Shown here: positions 19,346 through 30,418 of the stretch, piece by piece | How the letters are laid out: each line of letters starts with the position of its first letter | Position numbering within the stretch: position 1 is the stretch's first letter | From: Euglena gracilis | Lineage: Eukaryota; Euglenida; Euglenophyceae; Euglenales | DNA: 64,000 bases | Direction of reading: 5' to 3' | Assembly (NCBI GenBank): GCA_039621445.1 | Contig: CP154957.1 | Span: 5,078,504 to 5,142,503 of the forward strand | Translations under genes and position numbers: made by a program | Notes under the pieces: model-generated | Told to the model about the DNA's origin: nothing | Database searches by the model: none | Seen by the model: the letters and a program-made list of their open reading frames with translations, nothing else

Positions 19346-21460
19346 TGCCCTGGCTGTGTGAGTTGTGGCCCGGGGGTCTGTCCTGTGGAACATAAGACAA
19401 AATCACGGCGGTCCTTGACAAAAAAAAACTTCCCGCCCCAGCACATAGGAAAAATGGTCGAAAAATAGCAGGGGGGGGTACTTTTTGGCATCCTTGGACC
19501 ATCGCCCATCCATCCAAAACGTCAAAGAAATGCGTTTTTCGACTTTTTGATTTTGGCCCCAAAAGTTGCCCCATGTAGTTCACAACCGTTTTAAATATCC
19601 CTCACTGCAGACAGCGCAACTTGTTTGTTTTTCGGTTGACCACTATTGGGGCAACTAGTGACAAACATGTCCCCAAACAAAAGTGTGTGGGCTGCAGGAC
19701 CCACAGGCTTCTTTTTACCAACCCTGGAGGACCCGGTTTCCACGGAGTTGGGTGCGGGGAGCCCAGCCTTTTCACAAGCTTTTTTGAGGCGTGTTGCCCC
19801 CGCTCTCTTGGTTTCCCGCTTGGGGGGGGGCTAATCACCACCATGACATTCAAGCTAAAAGGTCTGCAACTGCCTTTGGGCGATATCATGCTTCGCTCTC
19901 TCCCCCCCTTCGGGGGGGGTGCTTGGGCATGCCTTGGCGCCAGGGCGTCCCTTGAGAAATGTTTGATCCATCTTTGGGGGCGGTCCAACCAGGCAACATT
20001 TTTCCAGCCTCGGACCCCTCTCCCTTCACACATTAATTTTGCAGCCGGGGCAGCGAAACGGCAATATATCTTTGGCTTTCGGGGGTGCAAAAATGGGCCA
20101 GATTTGGCCAAAAAAATGGGCAAAGTTGGGTCGGATAAGGGCTGGCCAGCTCATATTCTTGGTATATATAGATATATTGATGGTAGCAAGACTTTACTCG
20201 CCCCCCCAGACCCCCCCCCCCCTCCCCCAGAGGCGCCCCCCCCCCCCCCCCCCCGGGCCCAAGAGAAGGCTTGCTGACGTATAGATATACATCTATATAC
20301 AGACAAACACATATGTACGTGCATTCTTTCATAAATTGCAGTTTTGCAGTTTTGCAGTTTTGACCAGTTTTGCAGATTCAATTTTTTGGCACCCGGTTTG
20401 ACTTCCAGCCCTGGGACCCCATGGGAGGCCAGCCAGCAACCTTTTTCCAGCCAGCCTATATTTTCCAGCCTCTGAGCTGGAACTTCCCCCGGGGGCCCTT
20501 ATACATGACATCCTGGCAAGCAACTCACAACAGGCATTGAAGCCTGAGTGACATTGCAAGTGACCCGACAAAACCAAGTCGATTGGTTGTGACCATGGTC
20601 TCCACCACCGCCAAAAACAAACAAGCACCATCCTGCCTCTGACCTTGCATCGAGAACCACCCAGGCATGTTGAGGACAAATGACCCAAGGCGATTCACTC
20701 ATCAAACATAACCCCTTCCACGAAGCAACAGGTGATCAGGGGAATTTTTTTCAACAAACAGTTTGAAAATTTTTTTTATCTTCTCAAAGGCCTTTTACCG
20801 TTTCCAACCGGCGTTTAAATATTTTTTGGGGTTCTGTTTTCCAAGAGCTGTCTGGGCATTGAGTGCGGCCCAACATTCGAAAGTCGGAAGTCAAACACCC
20901 CGGAGGGACTCACAACAATTGGGGAAAGGGGATCGGAACTCGGTGTCTTTTGACTCGTAATCAGAATCTGGACCGTGTTCAAGCCTTTGTGGGTGGTGGT
21001 TGTGATCTGTCCTTGGTGCTCTGAAGTGAAAAAAAAAATGCATAAAATGTGCAAATAAATCACTCGTTTTTTTATTTGGGCCTCTTGAACACAAGTTTTT
21101 TCTAAAGTCTTGCCCCCCCAGGAAAATGTTGTTTCTGTACAAAAAAAATCCAGATATAAATACATATAATGCCTGCCTGCCCCCCCCCCCGGTCCAACTG
21201 GCCAGCACCTTTTTTCCAGCCAGGAGCTTCCAGCCAGGCTGCCGACTCCCCGGGAGGGGGGTGCGCTGAAATAAAACTGGGGCCAGCCCAGCACCAGCAC
21301 AGCTGGGCTGAGCTGGAAAAGGTGTTGGTGCAAAAAATAGGGGCTCAAAGATGGCCAAGGTACTGTTTTTAAAGGTTTCCGGGGCATTTGCTTCAAATTT
21401 TTGGATGAAAATTCCAACTCAGCTGCATTTGGCTATTTTCACAAGAGGTTTTTTGGGTTT
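19346..21460. other. repeat-rich stretch without recognised gene
   Basis: Holds a minus-strand relative of the SINE-like family (19470-19560), the 19555-19690 dispersed repeat, a TATA-rich tract at 20162-20180, C runs of 9-18 at 20205-20255, and CCAGCC-family copies. The 218-codon frame at 19621-20277 runs through these repeats and a proline run, so it is probably not a gene. Confidence 0.5.
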
Positions 21461-21468
21461 CACTCAGA

Positions 21469-21991
21469 TGGGTCCGCCAGCAACCAGCAACCACGTGCCT
21501 CAGACATCTGCTTCCTCGTGGCACCATCGGATGAGTAAAGACCTCTACACAAACCTGGCCTATGTGTGGGGGGGTTCGGTCTCGGCCAATTGCCAGCCTT
21601 CGGCTGGCCACAGGGGGCCTTATATGGGGGGGAACATGGTATTACAGATGTATTCCGTTGCATCATCTCACCTTTTTTTTTATCCTCCTTGTTTGCTGTA
21701 TCCCAAGCCTGATTCCGTACCACACAAGACAGCATTCGCATCCGGTTCCACAGCATGATGGGGGCTCTAAACTGCCTTGACCATTTGCATCGGTTGCGGC
21801 TGCACCACAACCAGTTCTTCCCTGCTTTTCTCGTGGACAGACTCTGGATGTTTTTTTTCCTTTTGGTTGCAACGGCTCTAACCATTGTGCCAAAATGTGC
21901 AAGATTTTTACAGCTTTTTTCCAAATTGGTGGCCCTTGGCAGGGGGACCCCCCCCACCTTCAGACATGACACCCTTTTCACCCTGGTCTGA
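21469..21991 (+). CDS. exon-like segments, unknown protein
   Basis: After CACTCAG at 21468 the frame reads MGPPATSNHVPQTSASSWHH, then RMSKDLYTNLAYV, followed by a GTGGGG candidate donor. Downstream, a frame from 21755 reads MMGALNCLDHLHRLRLHHNQ, then FFPAFLVDRLWMFFFLLVAT, ending at 21991. The second contains a hydrophobic stretch that could span a membrane. The two are in the same strand order, but no phase-checked junction was made. Confidence 0.4.
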
Positions 21992-22073
21992 CTTTTAACT
22001 TACTGGCCTACCTTTTTTTTTTGGCATTGTGCCTCGTTTCAGGGCCATGGGAATTTGGTTTAGGACGTCACAG

Positions 22074-22559
22074 TCATAAACCTTGCAGCCCTGAACCGAG
22101 GTCCACCTCGTTCAGCCATTGCCAGAATTTGGGCCACGTGGTCATCATTGGAGGCAAGTAGCTATCATTTGCATGCGCTGAAGGGAAACCCGTCCAGGCA
22201 TCAGCAACGCCAGGGTTTGATCGGGGGGATGTTGGGCCCCCCTCCCGCTGGCAGGAAGTGGGCCAACTCGCACTCTGGGGCACTCTGAGCCCTCCGGGGT
22301 TGGTCAAATTCAGCTTGGTGCCAAAGGTGCCACGGTTTTTCACGCAGTCATCCTCCAAACGGTATTGCTTACAGCCCAAGGAATCGTCCGGTTTGCCACA
22401 TGAGCATTCGGGCAACATTTTTCTGACCAAGCCTTGGTTTGGTGATTGCCTGTGGGATGTCAGTCGCGACCTCCCCAGGTTGGGTTGGTCTTTGGCCAAA
22501 ATGACATTTATTTGAAAATGTTGATATAATTCATGAAACAACCCTATTGAACAAAACAC
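22074..22559 (-). CDS. 161-codon open frame, unknown protein
   Basis: The only convincing minus-strand frame in the window. It reads LPECSCGKPDDSLGCKQYRL, then EDDCVKNRGTFGTKLNLTNP and TTWPKFWQWLNEVDLGSGLQ before the stop. The Cys-rich middle plus a Trp-rich C-terminus is protein-like, but no domain was recognised. An overlapping plus-strand frame at 22258-22515 is a weaker competitor. Confidence 0.45.
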   Translation of the reverse strand: MFCSIGLFHELYQHFQINVILAKDQPNLGRSRLTSHRQSPNQGLVRKMLPECSCGKPDDSLGCKQYRLEDDCVKNRGTFGTKLNLTNPGGLRVPQSASWPTSCQREGGPTSPRSNPGVADAWTGFPSAHANDSYLPPMMTTWPKFWQWLNEVDLGSGLQGL

Positions 22560-23084
22560 GATATCAGTGTCTCAAATTTTGCGTGGATTTTTTTCGAAAA
22601 GAATTGTCAAATTATTTTGCGAACGCTGTCAAAACGGTCAAACGATTTTAGAGAACATTTCAAACCCCTGCCAAACAATTCCAAAACCCAAAAACCTGTT
22701 GTCCAGATTTGCATTTAGAATGTCACTCCATTCCAACAACAGGGGAATTGGGGTTATGACAGTCCCTCTGTGAGAAGAGCTGACTGCAGTCTTCCAGCTT
22801 TGGTGGTTCGGACAGACGACAAGCTGGCGGTGGAGCTGTTGGAGTTTCGCATCATGGCGACTGCACTCGACCCCGGTTGGGCATGGACCAATCTGTAAAT
22901 ATATCTGTGTATGGACATATTCCTCCATCCCCCAACACAAAATTTTCCGTTTCCTTTTCAAGCTTCGGTCCCCATGAAAAGCATCTGTTGTATAAAATTG
23001 TGATCTTTTGCATTTGTTTGAGAACATACCAAAAAAGGCACTCATCATTGGACCAACCCCTGCTCCACAACCAGCACACCCGCG

Positions 23085-23224
23085 AGATGGTCAAGACAAG
23101 CATCACCAGGATTGTCCGCGAATGGCAAGAACAACACCAGGCGGAGTATGCCCCCGTGAAGGGTTTTGTTTCTCCTGTGGTTATTCGTTTCCTTGCTTCT
23201 TTGGGCCCCAAATACACAGGATAG
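23085..23224 (+). CDS. exon-like segment, unknown protein
   Basis: Reads MVKTSITRIVREWQEQHQAE, then YAPVKGFVSPVVIRFLASLG and PKYTG with a TAG at 23222-23224. Strong amphipathic coding character. The same frame extends upstream to about 23030. It could be a terminal exon. Confidence 0.5.
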
Positions 23225-23648
23225 GAAACAACAGTTGATAAAATTTTCCTACTGGCAATTTCACTGTTTTCAAATTGCTTCCCAGTTTAACCAGTTCGGA
23301 GTGAGTTCGGGGGGTTCTGTTGGCAAAAAAAACACCCAGTGGATGGGAGGAACCATGCCAGGTCTCTCATTTGATCATCAGGAGCGCAAGAAAACTGCAA
23401 GCATTGCCGTTGAGTGCTAAAGATGCAGCCGCACCACGGGGCAGGGGGCAGGTGAGGCACGGATTAATTTTTCGGGTGAACGAGGTTGACCGTAATCAAA
23501 CGGGGAAACAAAAAAAGTGAGAAAATGAAGCGAAAGCCTTCTTGTCAACGTCTCCTCGAGTGCCTCCGGGACCAAGGTTTGACAGACTCGTTTCAGTCAT
23601 TTGTGGCCGCTTCTTCGCCAAGTGTCCGCCAGACAAACCTTGGCTCAG

Positions 23649-23811
23649 ATGCCAGAACCGAAGAGAAGCGCCGAGGTGCTGGATGCTGACCTGATCGAGG
23701 GGGTGGAGGCGGCCGAGGAGGCCATCAAGGCCATCCAGGAGATGGGGGCCCTCATTGATGTAGAGACGACGGCATCGTCGCTGGCTGGGGTCCCTGGGAG
23801 TTCGAGGAGTT
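23649..23811 (+). CDS. exon, acidic helical protein
   Basis: Bounded by GGCTCAG and a GTAAGG donor at 23812. Reads MPEPKRSAEVLDADLIEGVE, then AAEEAIKAIQEMGALIDVET. Predicted acidic amphipathic helix. The Met may be internal rather than the start, because an acceptor AG immediately precedes it. No family recognised. Confidence 0.6.
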
Positions 23812-24438
23812 GTAAGGCCTGGATCCGAAATGGTGTTTCCTCGAACAACGGTTGAACCTTGAAAAGCTTTTTGTTCTCCTCAAACAAAACAGGGTTTCCT
23901 TGCCAATTGTTTCCCACGTTTTCTCGGCCCTTTCAGTTTCGGAGACCGTCAACCTGGGTCTGCTTGGGGTAGATGGGGACCCCACTAAAAGGGGCCAGCT
24001 ACGATTAGTCCAGGACAAAAAAAGCACCACAAGTTTTTAAAAAAACCAGCAACCCATGCAAAGCCTCTGCTTCTTTGACCCAGGGTCAGAGGTAGGCCAC
24101 CGTTACCGTTGGATACACGGTTGTCTTACGTATTTTTTTTTTTTTTTTTTTTTTGTTTGATTGTTTTGCTTGTTTGTTTTTGGGGTACCCCTGCATTGTC
24201 GACAGTGTCAATCTCTTGCCGCCCAGCTGCCTTTCTGAAGGAGGCAGCCTTGTTCAGCTGCTTTTTTCAAGCCAGCCCAAATTTTCCAGCACCTGAGCTG
24301 ACCCCCTGCCCGCAGGTGCATCTGCCAGCTTGAATCAACAGAGATTGCAAGGGACAACAGAGGGGTCATGCTGGGCATGTAGACTGCACATATGATCATT
24401 TTTTCCGAGAAACAACAAAAACTTCCCCTTTTATTGAG

Positions 24439-24616
24439 GATCTTTCTGCCCATCCACGAGACCCCAACTTGGACTCTGAGAGGCCTGTGCACACCACCCA
24501 GCAGGAGAGCAGGGCTGTGAGAGAACCAAGGCAAGGCTTGGGCAGCCGTGAGAACGCATTGGTGGAGGAACGGCGCCTCTGGGAGCAGGACATGGAACGC
24601 AGGGAGCAAAGCCAGG
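24439..24616 (+). CDS. exon, coiled-coil-like
   Basis: After TTATTGAG the frame reads DLSAHPRDPNLDSERPVHTT, then QQESRAVREPRQGLGSRENA and LVEERRLWEQDMERREQSQ. It ends at GCCAGG|GTGCAG. The Glu/Arg/Gln pattern suggests a coiled coil. It may belong with the exons at 25314 and 26090. Confidence 0.6.
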
Positions 24617-24699
24617 GTGCAGTTCACATTCTCAGCCACAATTGCACCTGGTTGGTGTGTAATCCCAATGTTTGAGATGGGGTGGTTAATGTGGGACAG

Positions 24700-25170
24700 G
24701 AAGTTGATGAACAACCGGTCTGGGTGTCGAACAGGGTCAAGAATGAAAAGGTCGAGAAACGCATTTTTTTTGATGGTCTGGGCGGATGGGCGATTGCCCA
24801 CGGATGCCAGAAATGCAATTTATCCCGAAGTGGACCCATTTTTTTTGCCAAATTATGGCATTTTTTCGGCCATTTTGCCTTTTTGGATTTTGCATTGAAT
24901 TTGCTGGAAGTTTTTTCCATTTAAGGACAGCCCTGGGTTTGACATTTTGATTCTTCTCTGAACTGTCCCCAATAGAAGCCCCCATACCTCCTATGGCTGA
25001 GCCCAGTCCGGGGATCGAACGGGGCAAAAAAAAAAGGTGAAAAACATGATTTTTGATGTTATGGCTGGATGGCTGATGGTCCGAGGATGCCAGATTATTC
25101 CCCCAAAGTACCTGTTTTGGGCCAGATATTGCACATTTTTCCTCTGTTTTTGGCTGAGTTTCGGTTGATT
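24700..25170 (-). repeat. SINE-like repeats, short subfamily (two adjacent copies)
   Basis: Two copies (about 24700-24960 and 24990-25170) share GGGGATCGAAC or GTCGAACAGGG, a T-run, GG(A/C)TGG.TGATGG and CC(A/G)AGGATGCCAGA. Other members: 47945-48125, 50780-50940 and, inverted, 19470-19560 and 44580-44640. GGGGATCGAAC is the complement of a tRNA-type B-box (GTTCGATCCCC), so a minus-strand, tRNA-derived SINE is possible. That is inference. Confidence 0.55.
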
Positions 25171-25313
25171 TGCCGCCGCCCCGAAAGGCTGGCATTTGAC
25201 TTTTTGGTGGGAAACCCGGGGGGGGGGGGGCTTCTATTTGGGGGGTTTTCCTTTTGCACAGAAATACGTGGGTGACATGTTGAGTGACAAACACAATGTG
25301 CCCTGGAAATGAG

Positions 25314-25418
25314 GAGGAGCAACAACGTGCATGGGAGCGAGAGAAGTGGCGGCTGCGGCGGGCAGGGTTGTACTGCAGCGATGACGAGGGAGAGACTGTT
25401 TTTGAACTGGGCCATTGA
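25314..25418 (+). CDS. exon, charged protein
   Basis: After GGAAATGAG the frame reads EEQQRAWEREKWRLRRAGLY, then CSDDEGETVFELGH, with a stop at 25416-25418 if not spliced earlier. The run of Glu/Arg/Trp resembles the neighbouring exons at 24439 and 26090, suggesting one gene. Confidence 0.55.
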   Translation, partial: EEQQRAWEREKWRLRRAGLYCSDDEGETVFELGH

Positions 25419-25604
25419 ATGCTTATCTTTTCAACAGAAAAACCCACTCATGGATCTGCTTGCACATTTGAAGGATATTTCAGGAGATTGGTTTTCCACG
25501 TAGTTTTTTTCCAGGAAATTGGTTTTCCACCTTTGAAACCCTGAATCAATCATGAGACCCCACCATATCGGCGCAGGCAGACACAGTTTGCATCCGATGT
25601 CTTT

Positions 25605-25895
25605 TTAAGGAAGTGTTCAAAGAAGGGGTGCTATGGGCAGGCAGGGGGGTTGGGCTTGTTGGACCCCCCCCCAAACACAGGGGAGGGGTCGGGTTTTGGG
25701 GTGGGTTGTAGCACAGTACATCCTCCCGGCGCTGAAGGCGCCAGGGCCCGAAAATGGCCTTTTTTTTTTTTGAAAGGAGCTTTGCCTGGGTCGGCAGGAA
25801 CCGGAGTGCAAAACTGACCCCTTGGGCGGGCCTGCTACGGGCAGGCACCCCATATCACAAGGCACCCCCCTCCCCCGTGGGTTGGCAAAAAGAAG
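25605..25895 (+). repeat. TGGGCAGGCA dispersed repeat
   Basis: The fullest copy of the family, including the CGCTGAAGGCGCCAGGGCCC section and the terminal AAAAAGAAGCCTGG. Confidence 0.8.
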
Positions 25896-26089
25896 CCTGG
25901 CCGATGAATTTCCCCTTTGTCTATTCCTTCGAGGGGGTTGTTTTTTTGGGGCAAGGCATTTTTATTTTTGGCTGGTCTTCGGCAAATACCACGCTGCATT
26001 TCTGCCTAATCCCGAGCCTGTGGCCAGACAATGGCATCACCTGGGGGTCGACTGGTCGGCGCCAAGGGCAGCCTCACCGCGAATTCCAG

Positions 26090-26278
26090 CGGCGGGTGGG
26101 GTACGAGCGTGCGCTCCGAGAGCTCCAGCGGCGCGGCCACGACCCGCTCGCGCCTGGTCATCCAGCCCCAGCCCATCGCCGCACTACTGTGCGAGTCTCG
26201 GGGGAGATCCTGAAGGCCCTGAACGATACCCCGCTGGACATCCTCCGGGGCGTTTCCTTCCAGAGGGAGGAATCCTGA
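26090..26278 (+). CDS. terminal exon, Arg-rich protein
   Basis: After GAATTCCAG (26081-26089) the frame reads RRVGYERALRELQRRGHDPL, then APGHPAPAHRRTTVRVSGEI and LKALNDTPLDILRGVSFQRE, with TGA at 26276-26278. Third codon positions are strongly GC-rich, unlike the surrounding intron-like DNA. A SINE-like repeat begins shortly after the stop. Confidence 0.6.
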   Translation, partial: RRVGYERALRELQRRGHDPLAPGHPAPAHRRTTVRVSGEILKALNDTPLDILRGVSFQREES

Positions 26279-26329
26279 AAGCACTCAGAGCAATTTCAGG
26301 TGTTTTATGGCTTTGAGGCGCTACTTTCC

Positions 26330-26590
26330 AGGGTGGTTAAAGGGCTGTCTGGGCATCGAACCAACGTTTTTGGTTTTGCACATTCGTCCAAAATCAAAAA
26401 AGTCGACCAACACATTTTCAGTTTTTGGTTGGATAGCAATGTTCCAGCCGTGCTAGAAATCACTTTCTTCCCGGAATTAGCCTGCTTTTGTGGTTATTTA
26501 CTCTGCCAGTCCAAAAATTTCAAGGCATTTTCAGGCATTTTTAGGCACATTGGCCAAAACCTTTATGGCGCATTTTTTCAGGCATTCTGA
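26330..26590 (-). repeat. SINE-like repeat, long subfamily
   Basis: Shares CTGTCTGGGCATCGAACCAA, GTTGGATAGCAATGTTCCAG, GCTAGAAATCA.TTTCTTCCCGGA and a TTTTAGGCA-type tail with copies at 28770-29140, 43868-44310, 48360-48740 and 52468-52845. Orientation is given from the B-box-like word. Confidence 0.7.
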
Positions 26591-26896
26591 GTGAGAAGCT
26601 TTGGACAGGATGGGGGGTTGGGTCGTGATCATCTTCTGCCTTTCAAAGCACACGCCTCTGCCCACCGTGATGGAGGGGAAGCGCCGTATCCAAGGGTTGA
26701 CATTGTAATGTCTGGCCCATGTCCATCACCTGTCTGCTGGTTTGCAGGGCAGTCCGCATGTGGCGAGAGTTTTTTTTTTCTCAGCGAGGACCACCCCTCA
26801 AGGAACACCCTCGGGCTGAATGTGGAATGGGGCCGAAGTTTGAAGGTTGAATGATGTGGATGGCCATGAAGGCTTTTTCGAACACTTTTTTCCAAA

Positions 26897-27029
26897 AAAA
26901 AGTTCGGCGCTTTGCTCACCCTCCAAAGATGGGCTGGCCAGCAGGGCTAGCAGCGCTGTGACGACCTCTTCAATGGGTCAAAACAGGGTGACTGGACGCA
27001 TTTCTCGAGGTTCAGACCCTAGACCCTAG
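26897..27029 (+). CDS. exon-like segment, Ser/Arg-rich
   Basis: Reads LCSPSKDGLASRASSAVTTS, then SMGQNRVTGRISRGSDPRP, with TAG at 27027-27029. Basic, Ser-rich composition. Possible terminal exon. No family recognised. Confidence 0.4.
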
Positions 27030-27139
27030 TGATTTGCAGGTCATTCTTTAGACAATTGTCCGATTTCGGCCCGGCAGCCAGCCCAAATTTCAAGTCAGCC
27101 CGATTTTCCCGCCCTATCCTGGCAACCCCCCGGGGTCCT

Positions 27140-27337
27140 TAAAGAGATGCAGTGCAGCCCCTGGCACCTGTGGACATGCACATCTGCACAAGGTTGGGAA
27201 GACAGAAGAGCCCCTCGTCTGCGGCAGAATCAGCCAGGTGTCATGGGCACATTCGCCCGTTTGAACGCAACAAGTGTACGCACAAACGCACACACTGGGG
27301 CCATTGTCACGGAGAGGGCGTGCAGCTGCTGGCAATG
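27140..27337 (+). CDS. exon with a Cys/His-rich cluster
   Basis: One frame reads VQPLAPVDMHICTRLGRQKS, then RCHGHIRPFERNKCTHKRTH and WGHCHGEGVQLLAM, followed by a GTAATG donor at 27338. The C-H..C-H..H..H-C-H spacing suggests a small metal-binding module, but it matches no pattern I can name. Confidence 0.5.
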
Positions 27338-28059
27338 GTAATGAAAAAATGAGTTCAGTTAAAATCATAAAATGAGGCAATGGTTCCAGTGCTTTGTGGG
27401 AAAGTTGTGCACGTCATCCCATGGCTTTTCTGGACCCCGATCATAGATTAGCACCTCCTCCATCCACCCACCCAAAATCAAGCCAAAATCAACGAAAAAC
27501 ACAAAACAAAAATTTACGGCCCGGCCTTTGGCTGGGCAAAAACCTGACCCATGTCGCACCCCCCGGATAGGGGGGGGGGGTCGCTGCCATCTTATCCCTT
27601 TATGGGTAAGAGCGAAGCTCACCACCAGGGAAAAGGGGGGGTTGTCCCCCCCCCCTCCCCCCCCCCCTCGGGGTTGACCGTGAAAACCGTGGATTCGCTC
27701 CATGATCCTGGCCCGGTTCCCCATTTTTTTTTCAGTTGTGAGCGACTGGATTTCTGGTTTCCGAATCACCTCCGTTTGACCCCGAACTCCCCGCCAGGCC
27801 CGAGTCACGCGCGAAGGGGTCCAAACTGGGTAGGATTGGCCCTCCCCCCCCTCTTATCTTTCTCTGCCATTTCGCCGGGGTCCAAAAATCGGTCAAGAAA
27901 TCGATTTTTCGAAAACATCTCGGGAAAACGTACATTATTTCCGGAAGTGTCGGTCTGACGAAATGCACCCCCGGAGGCCCTTTGTCGACCCCGTTCGCCA
28001 TTTTGGCCAACACAGAACATGGGTTTTCAGCGGCCAGGGTGGTGTGTATGTGCGCACAT

Positions 28060-28440
28060 TTGGGAGTCTTTGAGGAAAAGGCCACATGTCTGCTGTATCG
28101 GCCCCCACGTCGTGTTTGCTGGCAGGGGTTTCAAACAGGGGTGTAAAGACGATGAGCAGGGGTTATTTGACGCGCAGTCGCCGACGCATGGCCCTTCAGC
28201 ACTGGTGGGTTGGCACTGGAGACACCTGCGTTCCACAGTTTGTCCTCACAGCGCCGCTGCAGAGCAAGATCGTGCACACATGTGCATGATCTTTTTATCC
28301 AAGCATCACACATACTAGGTGGTCAGATTGTGGTGCGAGAGGGGAAGTGCCCCGCACACTATTGCCGTGCGATGTGCACATCTCGTTCCGGGCCGGTGTT
28401 TTCCAGTCCCCAGACGGTGGACGGTGGGGGTTTCCTTTAG
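28060..28440 (+). other. weak exon-like frames
   Basis: Several overlapping frames are open (for example SRGYLTRSRRRMALQHWWVG near 28150-28210). None has matched splice signals, so no model is given. Confidence 0.3.
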
Positions 28441-28535
28441 CGAAAGCCTTGTGAATAACGTCCAATTCAAATAAGTCAAATGAAGCAAGTTCTTTTAATC
28501 GTAAGGCCAGCCATACTGTGATACTGTGTGCACAG

Positions 28536-28677
28536 TTTTCCATGTCAATGCTTTGGCATTGGCTGCCGAGTGACGAGGAGCCGATGGAGGGGAGCGACCG
28601 GATGGAGTCGCCCCCGCCACCACCTCCACCACCCACCAATCCCCCTGCGGTGCCAACGGTTGCGTCCCCTTGCCAGG
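28536..28677 (+). CDS. exon, acidic then proline-rich
   Basis: After GTGCACAG the frame reads FSMSMLWHWLPSDEEPMEGS, then DRMESPPPPPPPPTNPPAVP and TVASPCQ, ending at CAGG|GTGTTT. The acidic patch followed by polyproline is typical of a disordered or adaptor region. Confidence 0.55.
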
Positions 28678-28769
28678 GTGTTTGGTTTGCGCTTTCACCA
28701 AAGCCAAAGTAGAGAGTTTTCAGATGGATGGAGCGATCTTTGTGTCTGTCTGGTGTGCGGACATTGTGT

Positions 28770-29140
28770 TTTTAAGGCGAAATTCTCAAAAATTTTAAAT
28801 GTTTTTTAAAGGCATTTTTTATGTTTTTGCAAGGTTTTTTTAAAGGCATTTTGAAGATTTTAAGAATTTTACGGTGCCCATTTTCCATTTGTAGTCAAAG
28901 AGCCATCTGGGCATCGAACAAACGTCGTTTCCAGGTGGAAAATCAAACCCATTTTTTTTTTGAGCTTTGGGTGGATGGACAGTGTTCCAGCAATGCCAGA
29001 AGTTATTTTTTTTTACCCAAGTTGACTTGTTTTTGCCAAGATTTTGCGACTTCTTTTTTGCTGGAAATCCAGGACCAATTTTTAAAGGTCCTTCAAGTTT
29101 TTTTAATGGTTTTTTTTGGTGTTTTGAGGTGCCTTGAAAA
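28770..29140 (-). repeat. SINE-like repeat, long subfamily
   Basis: Begins with AAGGCGAAATTCTCAAAA. Contains AGCCATCTGGGCATCGAACA and GGTGGATGGACAGTGTTCCA, and ends near AGGTGCCTTGAAAATAA. It lies in the intron between the 28536 and 29317 exons. Confidence 0.75.
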
Positions 29141-29316
29141 TAATTCCTGCTGGTCTGTGTGTGTTCTGTGTGCGCATGTCTCTCTCTTCTCTGATTGCCT
29201 GTGTGTGAAAAAAATTGTCAGCACGTTTCTTGGAATGTGGCTTCCTTGTTTTTTTGGCAACCTGGCCATTCAGTTGCTCTGTTTCCATCTCTGAGTTTGT
29301 GATCCGGTGATCAAAG

Positions 29317-29551
29317 CTCTGCTCCTGACGCACCAGACAGCGACGATGATTGGTTCGCTCGACGTCGGGCAGAGAGGAACCAAGGGCGACAACAGCGAGC
29401 AGCAAAGCGACAGAAGGAAACAGCAAACGAGGAGCTCCGGGAAAGGATCCAGCGGATTCAGCAGCGGAACCGCGAGAGGCTCAGACCGGGGCACTGCAGA
29501 ACATTAAGTGGTTCACAAATGAGAGTTTCGTTCCTCAAATTTAAAGGGTGA
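29317..29551 (+). CDS. exon, charged coiled-coil-like
   Basis: After GATCAAAG one frame reads SAPDAPDSDDDWFARRRAER, then ANEELRERIQRIQQRNRERL, to a stop at 29549-29551. A second frame over the same DNA (Gly/Ser/Asp/Arg-rich) is also open to 29507. The first has the heptad-like pattern and is preferred, but the phase with the 28536 exon fits the second, so the choice is unresolved. Confidence 0.5.
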
Positions 29552-29696
29552 TTTTATATCTGTTGTCGGGCGGTCCACAGGGGGGGGGGACGATCGACGT
29601 TTTGGACCTCTGGGATGCAGCAGAGGCACGGTGGGTGATCGAGGGATATGCAATGAGAGAGTCTTCGGCAGCAAAATGAAATGTGCTGCTGCAGGG

Positions 29697-29912
29697 CCAC
29701 GTACACAGCTGCTCGGGATGATGGCAGAGAAGCCGAAGCTGAAGCCACAACAGCTGTTGCGGAGGGCATCGTTGTCTGACAGCAGTTCTTCGGATGCAGA
29801 TTCTCCGCCCCCACAGCCGCAGAACCCAAGTCTGGGCAGCGAAACTGACGAAGATGTGAAGAGGCTGAAGAGGACTCGCCGGCCACCAGCAGAAGCAAAC
29901 CGTTGCAACTGA
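29697..29912 (+). CDS. terminal exon, Ser/Asp and Lys/Arg-rich C-terminus
   Basis: Reads MMAEKPKLKPQQLLRRASLS, then DSSSSDADSPPPQPQNPSLG and SETDEDVKRLKRTRRPPAEA, ending NRCN and TGA at 29910-29912. Contains casein-kinase-like acidic Ser runs and a bipartite-like basic cluster (KRLKRTRR), consistent with a nuclear protein. The frame is also open upstream to 29631. Confidence 0.6.
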   Translation, partial: PRTQLLGMMAEKPKLKPQQLLRRASLSDSSSSDADSPPPQPQNPSLGSETDEDVKRLKRTRRPPAEANRCN

Positions 29913-30418
29913 GTATTGGGTGGTTTGTTTTGCACCAACTATGTCACCCCCCCCCCCACACATGTCCCCCCCCCCAGCTTTGCATTTGGGTGGAATTTCA
30001 AGACGCTCGGGGGTTAAGATGTGGGGGGGGGCTTTATGTTTTGCGGGGCTTCCTCAGGGGGCATTATTTTTCAAGTGGTGTTTTTTTTAAAGGTTTTTTA
30101 AAGGTTTTTTACGACATTTTCGAGTTTTTCAGGCGCACGGGCGCCAATTTTTGCAATTTATGCATGTAACATATCCCCAACTTTTTGTGTGTGAAATTTG
30201 ATGTGCTCACGACGTACGTAAACCCCCCCAAATCGAAGCCCTCGGGGGCTTCTATTCGGAACGTTGGTCGAAAATTGAGGGGGGGGCTTCTATTCGGGGG
30301 GGGGGGGGGGCATTGGGGCCACCTCCACGTACACAGACAAAAAGGGCCAGAGGCGAACAACAGCGCCAGGCCAGAAGAAGGGATAAAAGGCACCAAAAAA
30401 ACAGCCACAGTGCGAGGT

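Noticed and set aside
19621-20277. 218-codon plus-strand ORF
   Set aside because: Runs through a dispersed repeat, a G run and a polyproline stretch made by C homopolymers. It has no splice or start support.
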